This document shows, in pieces, positions 9,146 through 18,831 of a stretch of 64,000 nucleotides of DNA. The translations under genes were made by a program, and so were the position numbers. The notes beneath the pieces are model-generated. The model searched no databases, was not told the DNA's origin, and saw nothing but the letters and a program-made list of their open reading frames with translations. The stretch's first letter is position 1. The number at the start of each line of letters is the position of its first letter. Origin of the DNA: Saprospiraceae bacterium (GTDB taxonomy: Bacteria > Bacteroidota > Bacteroidia > Chitinophagales > Saprospiraceae). The stretch is taken from positions 744,001 to 808,000 of the forward strand of contig JADKBV010000001.1 in assembly GCA_016714895.1 (NCBI GenBank), given 5' to 3'.

Positions 9146-9501
9146 ATGAAAAATAAATATTATTGCATTTTTGTTGGTTTGGTTTGTTGGATTCATACCA
9201 ACTTTTCTGCACTTCAGGCACAGGAATTAATTCTTTGACTGTCAACACTCCCACAGGTATTTCAGGAAATTACAGGATTGCCAGAACTTTATTTGTAGAC
9301 CTGGCTCTTGAGAAAGTTTCTGAAAACGTTGAAGTTTCTATGTTTGACATCGAAGGAAGATTGGCTTCTACCAGAACTTTCAACAACATCAAAGAAGACA
9401 GATTGAAAGTGGATATCTCAACGCTGACTAATGGTGTATACCATGTGAGAATCGTGACTTCTGAAGGTATAACTACCAGAAAATTGATCGTTCATAATTA
9501 A
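9146..9501 (+). pseudogene. collapsed, frameshifted copy of the PA-domain/T9SS gene
   Basis: An ATG at 9146 opens a signal peptide (MKNKYYCIFVGLVCWI) that stops at 9236-9238. Shifting frame by one base at the QEL codons (about 9227-9233) restores NSLTVNTPTGISGNYRIAR, matching NTMTVNSPAALAGDYQVAR of the 6531-8921 protein. The copy then jumps straight to TLFVDLALEK, the parent's sorting domain, and ends in phase at 9501. About 660 internal residues are missing. The join lies where the parent reads ARALF in the N-terminus and ARDLF in the C-terminus. The sorting-domain DNA is still very close to the parent, so the duplication is fairly recent. It is unlikely to give a working protein. Confidence 0.8.
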
Positions 9502-9650
9502 ACCCAGAATCCGCATTAGAAATTTTTTGCGAAAAATTCTGACTTCATATTTACTTCTGTTCTCATTTTTTTTTCCTTCTCGTCTCGTAACTTGTGACGA
9601 GACGAGATCATAATTTCTCTCATGACAAAGTCCAATGCGGAATCTGGGTT
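9501..9650. repeat. 150-bp palindromic element with nested hairpin
   Basis: Left end AACCCAGAATCCGCATT (9501-9517) and right end AATGCGGAATCTGGGTT (9634-9650) are inverted with 16 of 17 matches. Inside is a perfect 11-bp stem, TCTCGTCTCGT (9578-9588) with ACGAGACGAGA (9597-9607). The first 41 bp recur almost unchanged at 34148-34192. It looks like a small non-coding mobile or REP-like unit. Its first base is the last base of the pseudogene's stop codon. Confidence 0.7.
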
Positions 9651-9662
9651 AAAGCTGAAATA

Positions 9663-10364
9663 TCAGGCCAATTCCAAAGCAATTTTCATCATATCCATGT
9701 ACGATTGTTCTCTTTCTTTAGCTGCTGACGCCTCACCGGTGACAATATTATCCGAAACCGTGAGTAACGACAAAGCTTTGGCACCTAACCTTTTGGCTAT
9801 GGTGAACAATATCTGACTTTCCATTTCCACACCGACAATGCCGTGTTTTTCCCAGATATCCCATCGGTTGGGAATGTCGTCATAAAATGTATCGGTACTG
9901 AATATGGAACCCTGAATGGTATGGATATTCAGATCTTTTGCAATCTGATAAGCCCTCAGTAAAAGATCAAAGTCAGCCGTAGCCGCATAATGCATCCCGT
10001 TAAAATAAGCTGCATTGGCACCTGAATCTCCGGATGCACTCATGGCCAGCAATACCTGACCGAGTTTAATGTTTTTTTGTATTGCGCCACATGTGCCCAC
10101 CCGAATTACATTTTTTACCTTATACGTTGTGATGAGCTCATTTACGTAGATGGCTGCACTTCCCATACCCATACCTGAACCCTGGATGGAAACTCTTTTC
10201 CCTTTATACATGCCGGTGTAACCAAACATATTTCTGACTTTGTTGTAACAAACCACTTCAGTGAGAAAATTGTCTGCGACAAACTTAGCTCTCAACGGAT
10301 CACCCGGCAATAATACCGTTTCTGCTATTTCTCCTATTTTTGCTTCTATATGAATACTGCTCAT
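9663..10364 (-). CDS. deoD: purine-nucleoside phosphorylase
   Basis: DeoD splits (deoxy)purine nucleosides with phosphate into base and (deoxy)ribose 1-phosphate. The 233 residues match the hexameric DeoD class. The phosphate-binding LLPGDPLRAKF, the GSGMGMGSAAIYVNEL loop, VGVEMESQIL (ribose Glu-Met-Glu) and the base-binding Asp in LTVSDNIVTGE are all present. It is the last gene of the minus-strand run deoA-deoC-ALDH-deoD, 15 bp after the ALDH gene. Confidence 0.94.
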   Translation of the reverse strand: MSSIHIEAKIGEIAETVLLPGDPLRAKFVADNFLTEVVCYNKVRNMFGYTGMYKGKRVSIQGSGMGMGSAAIYVNELITTYKVKNVIRVGTCGAIQKNIKLGQVLLAMSASGDSGANAAYFNGMHYAATADFDLLLRAYQIAKDLNIHTIQGSIFSTDTFYDDIPNRWDIWEKHGIVGVEMESQILFTIAKRLGAKALSLLTVSDNIVTGEASAAKEREQSYMDMMKIALELA

Positions 10365-10379
10365 CTTTATTTATTTTTA

Positions 10380-12758
10380 TTACGCTCCGTAAGGAATCCA
10401 GATATTTTTAATATGACTTGCCTGTCTCAGGAATTCATCTCCCTGTCCCAAACTATTTTCAAACCAATCCCTGCTTTTGCCGTAAGCGACCCAAGTACGC
10501 TTGAGATTACCAACAGAAAGTTCTTCCGTTTTTGACGAAAGTCCGGCATTTCCAAAATACCATATTCCATCCACGTCCATATGTTTTGCCAATTCCGGAA
10601 CGAGATCTTCATGAAAACCGGACAATATATTCATGGCACCTGCAGGCATATCTGATGTTTCCAATATCTGATAAAAATCCAACGCCAGGGTGGTGAATTT
10701 TTCTGCCGGGACACAAACCACATGATTACCCATGGTCAGTGCCGGAAATAATGTGGAAATAAAACCAAGAAACGGCGAATTTTCCGGACAAACGACTGCC
10801 ATCACACCTATCGGCTCCGGCATGGCAAGGGTTACATTTTTTTGAACGGTGTGATGCACCATTCCATCGTATTTATCTGCTTTGGCAGCATAATAAAAAA
10901 TGCGTTCGATCCCTTTATCAAATTCTGATTGTGCTTTTTCTTTAGATAACAAAGAAACCTGTTGTATCCGGGAGACCCATTCATCCTCTCTTTTCTGAAG
11001 ATTTTCAGCAATGTAATACAATACCTGTGCTTTGGCGTGGCCAGTCATATTAGCCCAACTTTTGTTGGCATGGGCGGCTTCCACTGCATCTCTGACATCT
11101 TTACGGCTACCTTTCGGAACATCACCCAGATATTCGCCGGCGGCATTGTACAAAACGATGCTGTTTCCTCCGTCCGGCCGGACCTGTTTTCCACCGATAT
11201 ACATTTTATATGTTATATCAATAGATGGTGGTTTGATACCGGATGGTTTGTTTTTTGATTTTGGATCATCTGCCACAACAACCAACTGTTTATCAGCTTT
11301 TGGTTTTACATATTCGAACAAACCCTCTTTACCTCCCTCGCGGCCATACCCAGACTCCCGGTAACCACCGAATCCGGAGGCAGCATCAAATACATTGGTA
11401 CAATTGACCCAAACTGTTCCTGCCTTGATCTGTGGTGCGATGTCGAGGGCGAGATTTATATTTTCTGTCCAGATACTGGCAGCCAGCCCGTATCGGGTAT
11501 TATTGGCCAGTTTGACGGCTTCTGTATGACTTCGGAAGGTCATGGCTACCAGAACGGGGCCGAATATTTCTTCCTGTGCAATTTTGGCTGCCGGTGAAAC
11601 GTCTGTGAATACGGTTGGCGGAAAAAAACAACCATTTTCAGGACATTCCCAGGTAGGTTGCCAGATGGTATTTCCTTCGTCAATACCTTCCTGAACCAGG
11701 TCTTTGATCACTTTAAGCTGACCTTTACTTACGATGGCTCCCATGTCAATACTTTTGTCCAAAGAATCACCGACACGGAAGGTTTCAATCCTGTGTTTTA
11801 ATTTTTCATACAGTTTTTCGGCTACACTTTCTTCTACAAGCAGTCTGCTGCCCGCACAACAAACCTGTCCCTGGTTGAACCAAATCGCATCCACGACCCC
11901 TTCGACCACACTATCGAGGTCAGCATCTTCAAATACGATGAACGGCGATTTTCCACCCAGCTCGAGAGATATTTTTTTACCACTTCCTGCGGTGGCTTTT
12001 CTGATGATTTTTCCTACTTCTGTTGATCCTGTAAAAGCAATTTTCTGTACGTCAGGATGATCGACCAAAGCCGCACCTGTTCCTCCAAAACCGGTGACAA
12101 TATTTACCACACCTTTTGGCAGGCCGATCTGTTGACATAATTCAGCAAAATATAAAGCTGTGAGGGATGTAAATTCTGCAGGTTTCAGGACGACGGTATT
12201 TCCCATCGCAAGGGCTGGTGCTATTTTCCAAGCAAGCATAAGCATCGGAAAATTCCAGGGAATGATTTGACCGACAACACCGATTTCCTGATAATCTTTC
12301 ATTTCCGAATCCATAAGTTGTGCCCAACCGGCATGGTGATAAAAGTGTCTGGCAACCAAAGGAATGTCAATATCCCGGGTTTCGCGGATGGGTTTGCCAT
12401 TGTCCATAGACTCCAAAACCGACAAAACCCTGGCATGTTTCTGAATCTGTCTTGCCAGAGCATATAAATACCGGGCACGTTGGTGACCACCCATTTTTAC
12501 CCAACCAGGAAGTGCTTTTTTAGCTGCCTCAACGGCATGGTCAACATCTGTTTTGTTTCCATCCGCTATCTCAGCCAAAAAATCCTGATTGGAAGGATTT
12601 TCAGAAAAAAAGTACGTTTTACTTTGCGGATCCACCCATTTCCCATCAATAAACAAACCGAATTTCCGGTTGTATTTTTCCAAAAACTGAACGGCTTCTT
12701 TATTGCTTTCCGGTGCTGTGCCGTAATCCATGGTTTGAAATATTTCTTTGATTTTCAT
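10380..12758 (-). CDS. two-domain (ALDH16-like) aldehyde dehydrogenase
   Basis: The protein is 792 residues, about 1.6 times a normal ALDH. Residues about 1-490 are a complete ALDH: GQIIPWNFPMLML, the FTGSTEVGK cofactor loop, catalytic Glu in LELGGKSP and catalytic Cys in FNQGQVCCAGS. Residues about 515-792 repeat the first part of the fold (MYIGGKQVRPDGG, PIGVMAVVCPENSPF, PALTMGNHVVCVPAEKF) but lack the GQxCC cysteine segment. This layout is known from the ALDH16 family. It sits between deoC and deoD, 15 bp before deoD, so I infer that it oxidises the acetaldehyde released by DeoC. Confidence 0.85.
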   Translation of the reverse strand: MKIKEIFQTMDYGTAPESNKEAVQFLEKYNRKFGLFIDGKWVDPQSKTYFFSENPSNQDFLAEIADGNKTDVDHAVEAAKKALPGWVKMGGHQRARYLYALARQIQKHARVLSVLESMDNGKPIRETRDIDIPLVARHFYHHAGWAQLMDSEMKDYQEIGVVGQIIPWNFPMLMLAWKIAPALAMGNTVVLKPAEFTSLTALYFAELCQQIGLPKGVVNIVTGFGGTGAALVDHPDVQKIAFTGSTEVGKIIRKATAGSGKKISLELGGKSPFIVFEDADLDSVVEGVVDAIWFNQGQVCCAGSRLLVEESVAEKLYEKLKHRIETFRVGDSLDKSIDMGAIVSKGQLKVIKDLVQEGIDEGNTIWQPTWECPENGCFFPPTVFTDVSPAAKIAQEEIFGPVLVAMTFRSHTEAVKLANNTRYGLAASIWTENINLALDIAPQIKAGTVWVNCTNVFDAASGFGGYRESGYGREGGKEGLFEYVKPKADKQLVVVADDPKSKNKPSGIKPPSIDITYKMYIGGKQVRPDGGNSIVLYNAAGEYLGDVPKGSRKDVRDAVEAAHANKSWANMTGHAKAQVLYYIAENLQKREDEWVSRIQQVSLLSKEKAQSEFDKGIERIFYYAAKADKYDGMVHHTVQKNVTLAMPEPIGVMAVVCPENSPFLGFISTLFPALTMGNHVVCVPAEKFTTLALDFYQILETSDMPAGAMNILSGFHEDLVPELAKHMDVDGIWYFGNAGLSSKTEELSVGNLKRTWVAYGKSRDWFENSLGQGDEFLRQASHIKNIWIPYGA

Positions 12759-12779
12759 GCTGTTTAAATTTCTTTGAGA

Positions 12780-13787
12780 TTAAGCCATCGGGTGTCTGTA
12801 CGAAGCAGAATAAGCACCTGTGACAAAATGTTCCAATTGTCTTTCGATATCGCCCAATAAACTGCTGGCGCCAAATCTGAACAAATCGGGTTGCAACCAA
12901 TCCATTCCGAGTTCTTCTTTCATCAGGATGAGCCATGCCAATGCATCTTTAGCTTTGGCAATGCCTCCTGCAGGTTTGAATCCGACTTTATATCCCGTCA
13001 ATTGTTGATATTCTCTGATGGCGCGCAACATCACCAAACTCACGGGTAAAGTTGCATTGACCGCTTCTTTTCCTGTACTCGTTTTGATAAAGTCCGATCC
13101 GGCCATCATGGCTACCATACTTGCTTTGGCAACTTTGGTGTAGGTCGGAATTTCTCCGGTAGCCAGAATCGTTTTCATGTGAGCCTGACCGCAGGCAATG
13201 CGGCAAGCTTTGATTTCTTCGTACAATTCTTCCCATTTGGATTGTAGGACGAGCGCGCGACTGATGACGATATCAATTTCTGTAGCTCCTGCCTTTACGG
13301 ACATATCGATCTCTTTGAGTTTTTGTTCCAAAGTAATCTGACCTGCCGGAAACCCTGTGGACACAGCTGCAATAGGAATATGGCTGCCATCCAGTGCTTC
13401 TTTGGCAAAAGGAATAAGATTGTGGTAAACACAAACTGCTCCGGTCGTAATGCCGGCATCGGCCATTCCCAAAGCAGATAAAATATCTTTTCTGACCGGA
13501 TTTTTGGCTTTGGCACAAAGACGCATCACATTACCTTTGGTATCGTCACCCGCCAGCGTGGTCAGGTCCATACAGGTAATCGCTTTCAGGAGCCAGGCCG
13601 CCTGATATTCTTTTTTGACCGATCTTCTTTTGGTCAATGTCGAAGCCCTTCGGTCCACAGCACTTTTGTTGATCTGAATCTGATCAAAAAATGCTGTATT
13701 AAAAGGTATCGGTTCGTTCCTGACGTGGTGAGATGTCACCCTTACCATGGTTTCAACAGATTTTGCTTTTGAAATATTTTTACCCAT
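12780..13787 (-). CDS. deoC: deoxyribose-phosphate aldolase
   Basis: DeoC splits 2-deoxyribose 5-phosphate into acetaldehyde and glyceraldehyde 3-phosphate. The 335 residues belong to the longer DeoC class, with a roughly 80-residue N-terminal extension. Key segments are TCMDLTTLAGDDT, GATEIDIVISRALVL, the Schiff-base Lys in DFIKTSTGK and the second active-site Lys in VGFKPAGGI. It is second in the operon, 13 bp after deoA and 21 bp before the ALDH gene. Confidence 0.93.
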   Translation of the reverse strand: MGKNISKAKSVETMVRVTSHHVRNEPIPFNTAFFDQIQINKSAVDRRASTLTKRRSVKKEYQAAWLLKAITCMDLTTLAGDDTKGNVMRLCAKAKNPVRKDILSALGMADAGITTGAVCVYHNLIPFAKEALDGSHIPIAAVSTGFPAGQITLEQKLKEIDMSVKAGATEIDIVISRALVLQSKWEELYEEIKACRIACGQAHMKTILATGEIPTYTKVAKASMVAMMAGSDFIKTSTGKEAVNATLPVSLVMLRAIREYQQLTGYKVGFKPAGGIAKAKDALAWLILMKEELGMDWLQPDLFRFGASSLLGDIERQLEHFVTGAYSASYRHPMA

Positions 13788-13800
13788 CGTGTTCGCAAAT

Positions 13801-15096
13801 TTATACGATTGTTTTTAATATGAGAGGTGAATCTTCCGGTTTTTCATCCTGAAAAACGTAGGCTTTTGTCAACTCTTCTAATGTTTTGTTTATACTTTCT
13901 TTTTGATTTGTATGAAGATATGCCAATGTATCTCCTTTCAATACATAGTCCCCTCTTTTTTTAGCCAGGATAATGCCGGCTGCATAGTCTATAGAACTTT
14001 CTTTTGTTTCTCTGCCGGCACCCAGAAACATGGATGCCCGACCCACTTCCAAAGCAAAAACTTCAGAAATAAACCCGGACTGTGTTGCCACTAAGGGAAC
14101 AGTAAACGCCGTCGGTTTGTCGTATTTGTTTGCAAAGGCATTCAGATTTCCTCCCTGAGCAGCAATAAATTTTTCAAATTTTTGGTAAGCCAAACCATTG
14201 TCCAAAACCTCCTGAAGCATCGTTCGCGCCTCCGCAGTGGATGCAGCTTTTTGTCCAAGAACCAACATATGGCTCGCCAATTCGAGGCAAACTTCCGTCA
14301 AATCTTTCGGTCCTTTTCCTTGTAAGGTATCCATTGCTTCTCTGACCTCCAGGGCATTTCCGACAGCATTACCGAGAGGCTGATCCATTCCGGTGACAAC
14401 AGCGATGAGTTTACGACCCATTTTATTTGCGGTATTGATCATGATGGAAGCCAGCTTTTCAGCATCTTCAAGGGTTTTCATAAAAGCCCCTTCACCCAAT
14501 TTGATATCAATAACAATTGCATCAGCTCCGCTGGCCAATTTTTTGCTCATGATGCTGGAAGCTATCAAAGAAATATTGTCCACTGTTCCGGTCACATCGC
14601 GTAAAGCATACAGTTTTTTGTCCGCCGGCACAAGATGTTCGTTCTGGGCACACACAGCCAACCCAATTTTTTTGACCTGATCAATAAAAGAATGGCCCTC
14701 AAAAACGACCTGCAGACCGGGCACTGACTCTAATTTATCAAGTGTGCCGCCGGTGTGTCCCAAACCCCTGCCTGACATTTTTGCCACCGGAATGCCGACT
14801 GCTGCAACCAACGGACCAAGGATTAATGTTGTTTTGTCCCCTACTCCGCCTGTACTGTGTTTATCTACTTTGATTCCCGGAATGGTAGTCAGATCTATAA
14901 CTTCACCGGAATACATCATGGCTTCCGTCAGATAGGTTGTTTCCTCGTCATTGAGACCCCGGAAACAAACCGCCATAAGCCAGGCTGCCACCTGATAATC
15001 CGGTATCATTCCGGAGGTGTACCCGGAAATAATGGAATTAATTTCTTCTTTTGAAAGGGTTTCTCCTTTCTTTTTTTTGAGGATCAGATCGACCAA
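13801..15096 (-). CDS. deoA: thymidine / pyrimidine-nucleoside phosphorylase
   Basis: This enzyme phosphorolyses thymidine or deoxyuridine to base and deoxyribose 1-phosphate. The 431 residues match the family. KHSTGGVGDKT (phosphate loop), MSGRGLGHTGGTLDKLES (family signature), ALRDVTGTVD and SGADAIVIDIKLGEGAFM (metal/substrate) are all present. It is the first gene of the deo run. A phosphopentomutase is not seen here, although it would be needed to link DeoA and DeoD products to DeoC. The GlmM-like enzyme at 57822 belongs to a different family. Confidence 0.93.
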   Translation of the reverse strand: MVDLILKKKKGETLSKEEINSIISGYTSGMIPDYQVAAWLMAVCFRGLNDEETTYLTEAMMYSGEVIDLTTIPGIKVDKHSTGGVGDKTTLILGPLVAAVGIPVAKMSGRGLGHTGGTLDKLESVPGLQVVFEGHSFIDQVKKIGLAVCAQNEHLVPADKKLYALRDVTGTVDNISLIASSIMSKKLASGADAIVIDIKLGEGAFMKTLEDAEKLASIMINTANKMGRKLIAVVTGMDQPLGNAVGNALEVREAMDTLQGKGPKDLTEVCLELASHMLVLGQKAASTAEARTMLQEVLDNGLAYQKFEKFIAAQGGNLNAFANKYDKPTAFTVPLVATQSGFISEVFALEVGRASMFLGAGRETKESSIDYAAGIILAKKRGDYVLKGDTLAYLHTNQKESINKTLEELTKAYVFQDEKPEDSPLILKTIV

Positions 15097-15257
15097 TGGT
15101 GCTAATGTTTTATAAAACTTATGAACTGATTATAACAAACTTCATGCCTAATTCACAGACAATGAACAATGATACAAAAGGATAAATTCTGTAATTTTTT
15201 TTCAAAAAAATACTGCCGAGATAAAAACTTTTACTATCTTAGTACATATTTTCAAAA

Positions 15258-17891
15258 ATGGAAGATCATATTTCAAATACCGGATTTAAAAATTATAAGT
15301 TCAAAGAGCTTAAAGTATATTCTTCTACCGAATATCTTGACGAAAACAAAAAAAAATATCGTCAGGTTTTTGATAGTTTACAAACAGCCTATATTTATGC
15401 TGAGTTGTCATTCTACAATAAACTTTTTGATCGTGAAGGATGGGAAGCTGAGATTGAATTAAAATGTTTTGAAATTAAAAACCTCAAAAAACAAATTTGT
15501 AATCTCAACTTCAAAAAAAAGATCAGCAAGTTTGACAATGTTGTATTTATCAGAGAAGGTTGGGGCAATAAAAAAGAAGGTTCTTTCTGGAAAAAAGGAA
15601 CTTATTACTGGGAAGCGTGGATTGATGGTGAAAAAGTAGCTGCAAAATATTTTTATGTAGAAAATCCGGGTAAAAACCTGATATCTATGGAGGAAAATCC
15701 ATATATCAGGTTGCAATCGCTAAGATTATACGAAGGACATTATGACGATGTCATGGAAGAAGAGAGGATGTACATGACTACTTTTTCGGCTGAAGAAACC
15801 CGGTATGTGTATGCTGAAATTGTATTAAACAATATATTGAAATCGGATGACTGGCATTGTGAACTGTTTTTTAAATTTTACAATGAAAGTCGTGAATTGA
15901 AAGGACAGGTTATCAGGCTTCAGAACGTCAAGAGAGGCGAAGATTCCATAAAAGTTACGGCAGGTTGGGGAGCCAATTCAAAAGGTTCATGGAAAAACGG
16001 CCAGTTCAGTCTGGAAGTTATTTTTATGGATAAGCTCCTTGCTTTGATTCATTTTGATGTCTCTGACGAATTTATTCAGGGTGAATCCATCGTTCATCTG
16101 CCCAATGGTCCTTCGGGATATATGGTGGCCGACAGCAATTTCAATGTAACCTTTGACCAATTGTTTGAAAAACTGGACAAACTCATCGGTTTGCAACAAA
16201 TCAAAACAAAGATCAGGGAGCACGCTCAATATATTGAATTTGTCAAACTCAGAAAATCCAAAGGTTTTAAAGAAGATGACCCTTTACACATTCACCTCGT
16301 TTTCACCGGAAATCCCGGAACCGGTAAAACCACGGTAGCCAAAATGATGGGTCTGTTGTATAAAAAAATGGGCTTGTTGTCCAAAGGCCATGTCGTTGAG
16401 GTTGATCGGGCCGACCTTGTAGGTGAATACATCGGACAAACGGCTCCGAAAGTCAAAGATGCACTGGAAAAAGCCCGTGGTGGTGTACTTTTTATTGATG
16501 AAGCATATGCGTTAGCAAGAGCTAATGACGACAACAAAGACTTTGGCAAAGAAGTCGTGGAAATGCTGATCAAAGAAATGTCCAATGGCAAAGGAGACCT
16601 TTCGGTGATTGTCGCAGGTTATCCCAAGGAGATGCATCATTTTATCAATTCAAATCCCGGATTAAAATCCAGGTTTAAACATATTTTTGAATTTCCGGAT
16701 TATTTGCCGCAGGAGTTGGCGCAGATCGCGTTATATACTGCAGACCTGAAACAGGTGACCTTCTCACTACCGGCGACGGAATTGCTCAATGAAATGATAA
16801 CCGATGCCTACCGGGACAGAGACCGCACTTTTGGCAATGCAAGATTTATATACGATCTGGTTGACAAAGCAAAAATCAACATGGCCTTAAGGGTGATGGC
16901 CAAAAAGAAAAAAGTTTCTTTTTCCAAAAAAGAACTTTCAGAAATTCAGGTTGCGGACATCAGCAACATCATCCCGAAAAAACAAAAATTGTTACCTGAG
17001 ATTCCGATCGACGAAAAACTGTTACAGATGACATTGGCAGAACTGCAGGGTCTCATCGGTATCGATAGCGTCAAAAGACAAATTCTCGAGATGGTGGATA
17101 TTGTACGGTACTACAGGGAAAGCAACAAAAATGTATTGTCGTTTTTTTCCTTACATACGATATTAATCGGAAATCCCGGAACCGGTAAAACTACCGTAGC
17201 CCGAATTTTGAGTAAGTTGTACAAAGCCCTTGGCATTCTCGAAAGAGGTCATATGGTGGAAACTGACAGACAGGGGCTTGTAGCCGGATTTGTTGGTCAA
17301 ACCGCAATCAAAACCGCTGAAAAAATCGATGAATCTTTGGGAGGCGTTCTGTTTATTGACGAAGCGTATGCCTTATCCAATTTTAACGGATTACAGGGAG
17401 ATTTCGGAAATGAAGCGATTCAGACATTGTTAAAAAGAATGGAGGACCTTCGCGGCGAGTTTTTTGTTTTTGTAGCCGGATACCCGGACAATATGGATAC
17501 GTTTTTGAAGGCCAATCCGGGATTGAGTTCAAGATTTGATAAAACCCTTCGTTTTGATGATTACACTGCCGACCAGTTGTATCAGATTGCTGTCAAGATG
17601 ATCAAAGATGAAGGATATACATTGGAAGCTGAAGCAAGTAAAAATCTTATTTCTTTTCTCGAAACCTTATACATCAGCAGAGATAAATTTTTTGGTAATG
17701 CCCGGACAGTGCGTAAAATCATATTTGAGCTCATCAAAAATCAAAACCTCAGGGTTAAATCAAAAGATAAACTCAAAAGGAAAAAGTCCGATCTTACCAT
17801 GATCACCTCAGAAGATGTTGCTTTGGTGATCCAGCATTATGCCGATGACACAAAATCCATGCGGCAAAGTATCGGATATAGACCAGGTTAA
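15258..17891 (+). CDS. double CbxX/CfxQ-type AAA+ ATPase with duplicated N-terminal domain
   Basis: This 877-residue protein has two AAA+ modules of the CbxX/CfxQ (SpoVK/EccA-like) family. Module 1 has Walker A GNPGTGKTTVAK near residue 351 and Walker B GGVLFIDEAYAL near 408. Module 2 has GNPGTGKTTVAR near 638 and GGVLFIDEAYAL near 695. Both have NPGL(K/S)SRF arginine-finger segments and FGNAR sensor-2 segments. The first about 280 residues are two copies of a beta-rich domain: each has YxYAE, then (R/A)(E/G)GWG, then a G(S/-)WKxGxxxxE strand. Relatives are remodelling ATPases, but no Rubisco or secretion partner is adjacent and the substrate is unknown. Confidence 0.85.
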   Translation: MEDHISNTGFKNYKFKELKVYSSTEYLDENKKKYRQVFDSLQTAYIYAELSFYNKLFDREGWEAEIELKCFEIKNLKKQICNLNFKKKISKFDNVVFIREGWGNKKEGSFWKKGTYYWEAWIDGEKVAAKYFYVENPGKNLISMEENPYIRLQSLRLYEGHYDDVMEEERMYMTTFSAEETRYVYAEIVLNNILKSDDWHCELFFKFYNESRELKGQVIRLQNVKRGEDSIKVTAGWGANSKGSWKNGQFSLEVIFMDKLLALIHFDVSDEFIQGESIVHLPNGPSGYMVADSNFNVTFDQLFEKLDKLIGLQQIKTKIREHAQYIEFVKLRKSKGFKEDDPLHIHLVFTGNPGTGKTTVAKMMGLLYKKMGLLSKGHVVEVDRADLVGEYIGQTAPKVKDALEKARGGVLFIDEAYALARANDDNKDFGKEVVEMLIKEMSNGKGDLSVIVAGYPKEMHHFINSNPGLKSRFKHIFEFPDYLPQELAQIALYTADLKQVTFSLPATELLNEMITDAYRDRDRTFGNARFIYDLVDKAKINMALRVMAKKKKVSFSKKELSEIQVADISNIIPKKQKLLPEIPIDEKLLQMTLAELQGLIGIDSVKRQILEMVDIVRYYRESNKNVLSFFSLHTILIGNPGTGKTTVARILSKLYKALGILERGHMVETDRQGLVAGFVGQTAIKTAEKIDESLGGVLFIDEAYALSNFNGLQGDFGNEAIQTLLKRMEDLRGEFFVFVAGYPDNMDTFLKANPGLSSRFDKTLRFDDYTADQLYQIAVKMIKDEGYTLEAEASKNLISFLETLYISRDKFFGNARTVRKIIFELIKNQNLRVKSKDKLKRKKSDLTMITSEDVALVIQHYADDTKSMRQSIGYRPG

Positions 17892-17952
17892 TGTGTAACT
17901 TTTTTCCATCAAAACTGTTTTATCCTCATTAATTACCAGAAATATAAACCTT

Positions 17953-18654
17953 ATGTTATACAGAACCCTGATTTTTTTATTGATACCTTTTATTTCCCAA
18001 ACACAGGATATCTGTAAAGGATATTTTGCCCATCAGGAAGGAACCGCATGGACGATTACTTCATACGATAAAAAGAAAAAAGAAGCCGGAAAATTACAAT
18101 ACGAAGTTTTGTTTAATGAAGCCGGAGCAGAAGGCAGAGATATTACATTTATGTATTCCCACTTTGACAAAGAAGGCGAAAAAGTTACCGGTGGCGAGGT
18201 AGTTTCCACATGTGCCAACAATACGTTTACGACCACATTCAGTGGCATCATGGCCGAATCCTTTCCGCAAACGGCTGATGTGCAGGTAGAAATATCAGGT
18301 GATCTCATCCAATACCCCAATCAGATGACGGCGGGACAAAAACTTCCGGATGCGAATGTAGTCATCTCCACCAAAATAGAAGATGGAATGAGTCTTTTAA
18401 AGGTAACTACCGAAATTACCAACAGAAAAGTGGTTGGTTTTGAAAAAATTGTCACACCTGCAGGAACTTTTGATTGTGTAAAAATCACTTATGACGCCAA
18501 AATCAAAATGATACTTACCAAAACCATCAGCATGGTTGAATATTTGGCTGAGGGTATTGGTGTGGTCAGATCAGAATCGTATGACAAAAAAGGAGAGTTG
18601 GCCGGATATAGTGAACTTTCTGAATTAAAAAGACCTTACTTTTACCCAATATAA
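17953..18654 (+). CDS. secreted DUF3108/TapB-like beta protein
   Basis: The 233-residue product has a signal peptide (LIFLLIPFISQTQ). Its beta-rich body starts YFAHQEGTAWTITSYDKKKK and later has TPAGTFDCVKITYDAKI and YLAEGIGVVRSESYDKKGEL. The 'G.fdc.ki.y' and 'a.GiGvVr.e.yd' strands are shared by DUF3108/TapB-like periplasmic proteins common in Bacteroidota. It has no catalytic motif. It lies 61 bp after the AAA+ gene and may share its transcript. Function unknown. Confidence 0.6.
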   Translation: MLYRTLIFLLIPFISQTQDICKGYFAHQEGTAWTITSYDKKKKEAGKLQYEVLFNEAGAEGRDITFMYSHFDKEGEKVTGGEVVSTCANNTFTTTFSGIMAESFPQTADVQVEISGDLIQYPNQMTAGQKLPDANVVISTKIEDGMSLLKVTTEITNRKVVGFEKIVTPAGTFDCVKITYDAKIKMILTKTISMVEYLAEGIGVVRSESYDKKGELAGYSELSELKRPYFYPI

Positions 18655-18831
18655 GGATGGTTTGTGTTTTAAGCACATAACAGCATGTTGACGGAAGAAC
18701 TTTTGACTTCAATCCGAAAAGTTACCTATTAGAGTCCTAAGCAGGATTGTCTCTTGTGTAAAAATGCTGCATAAAAACACTTTTTGTAATTTTTGTTTTC
18801 TTTACTTCAGCAATAGAAACGCGATTTTTAT

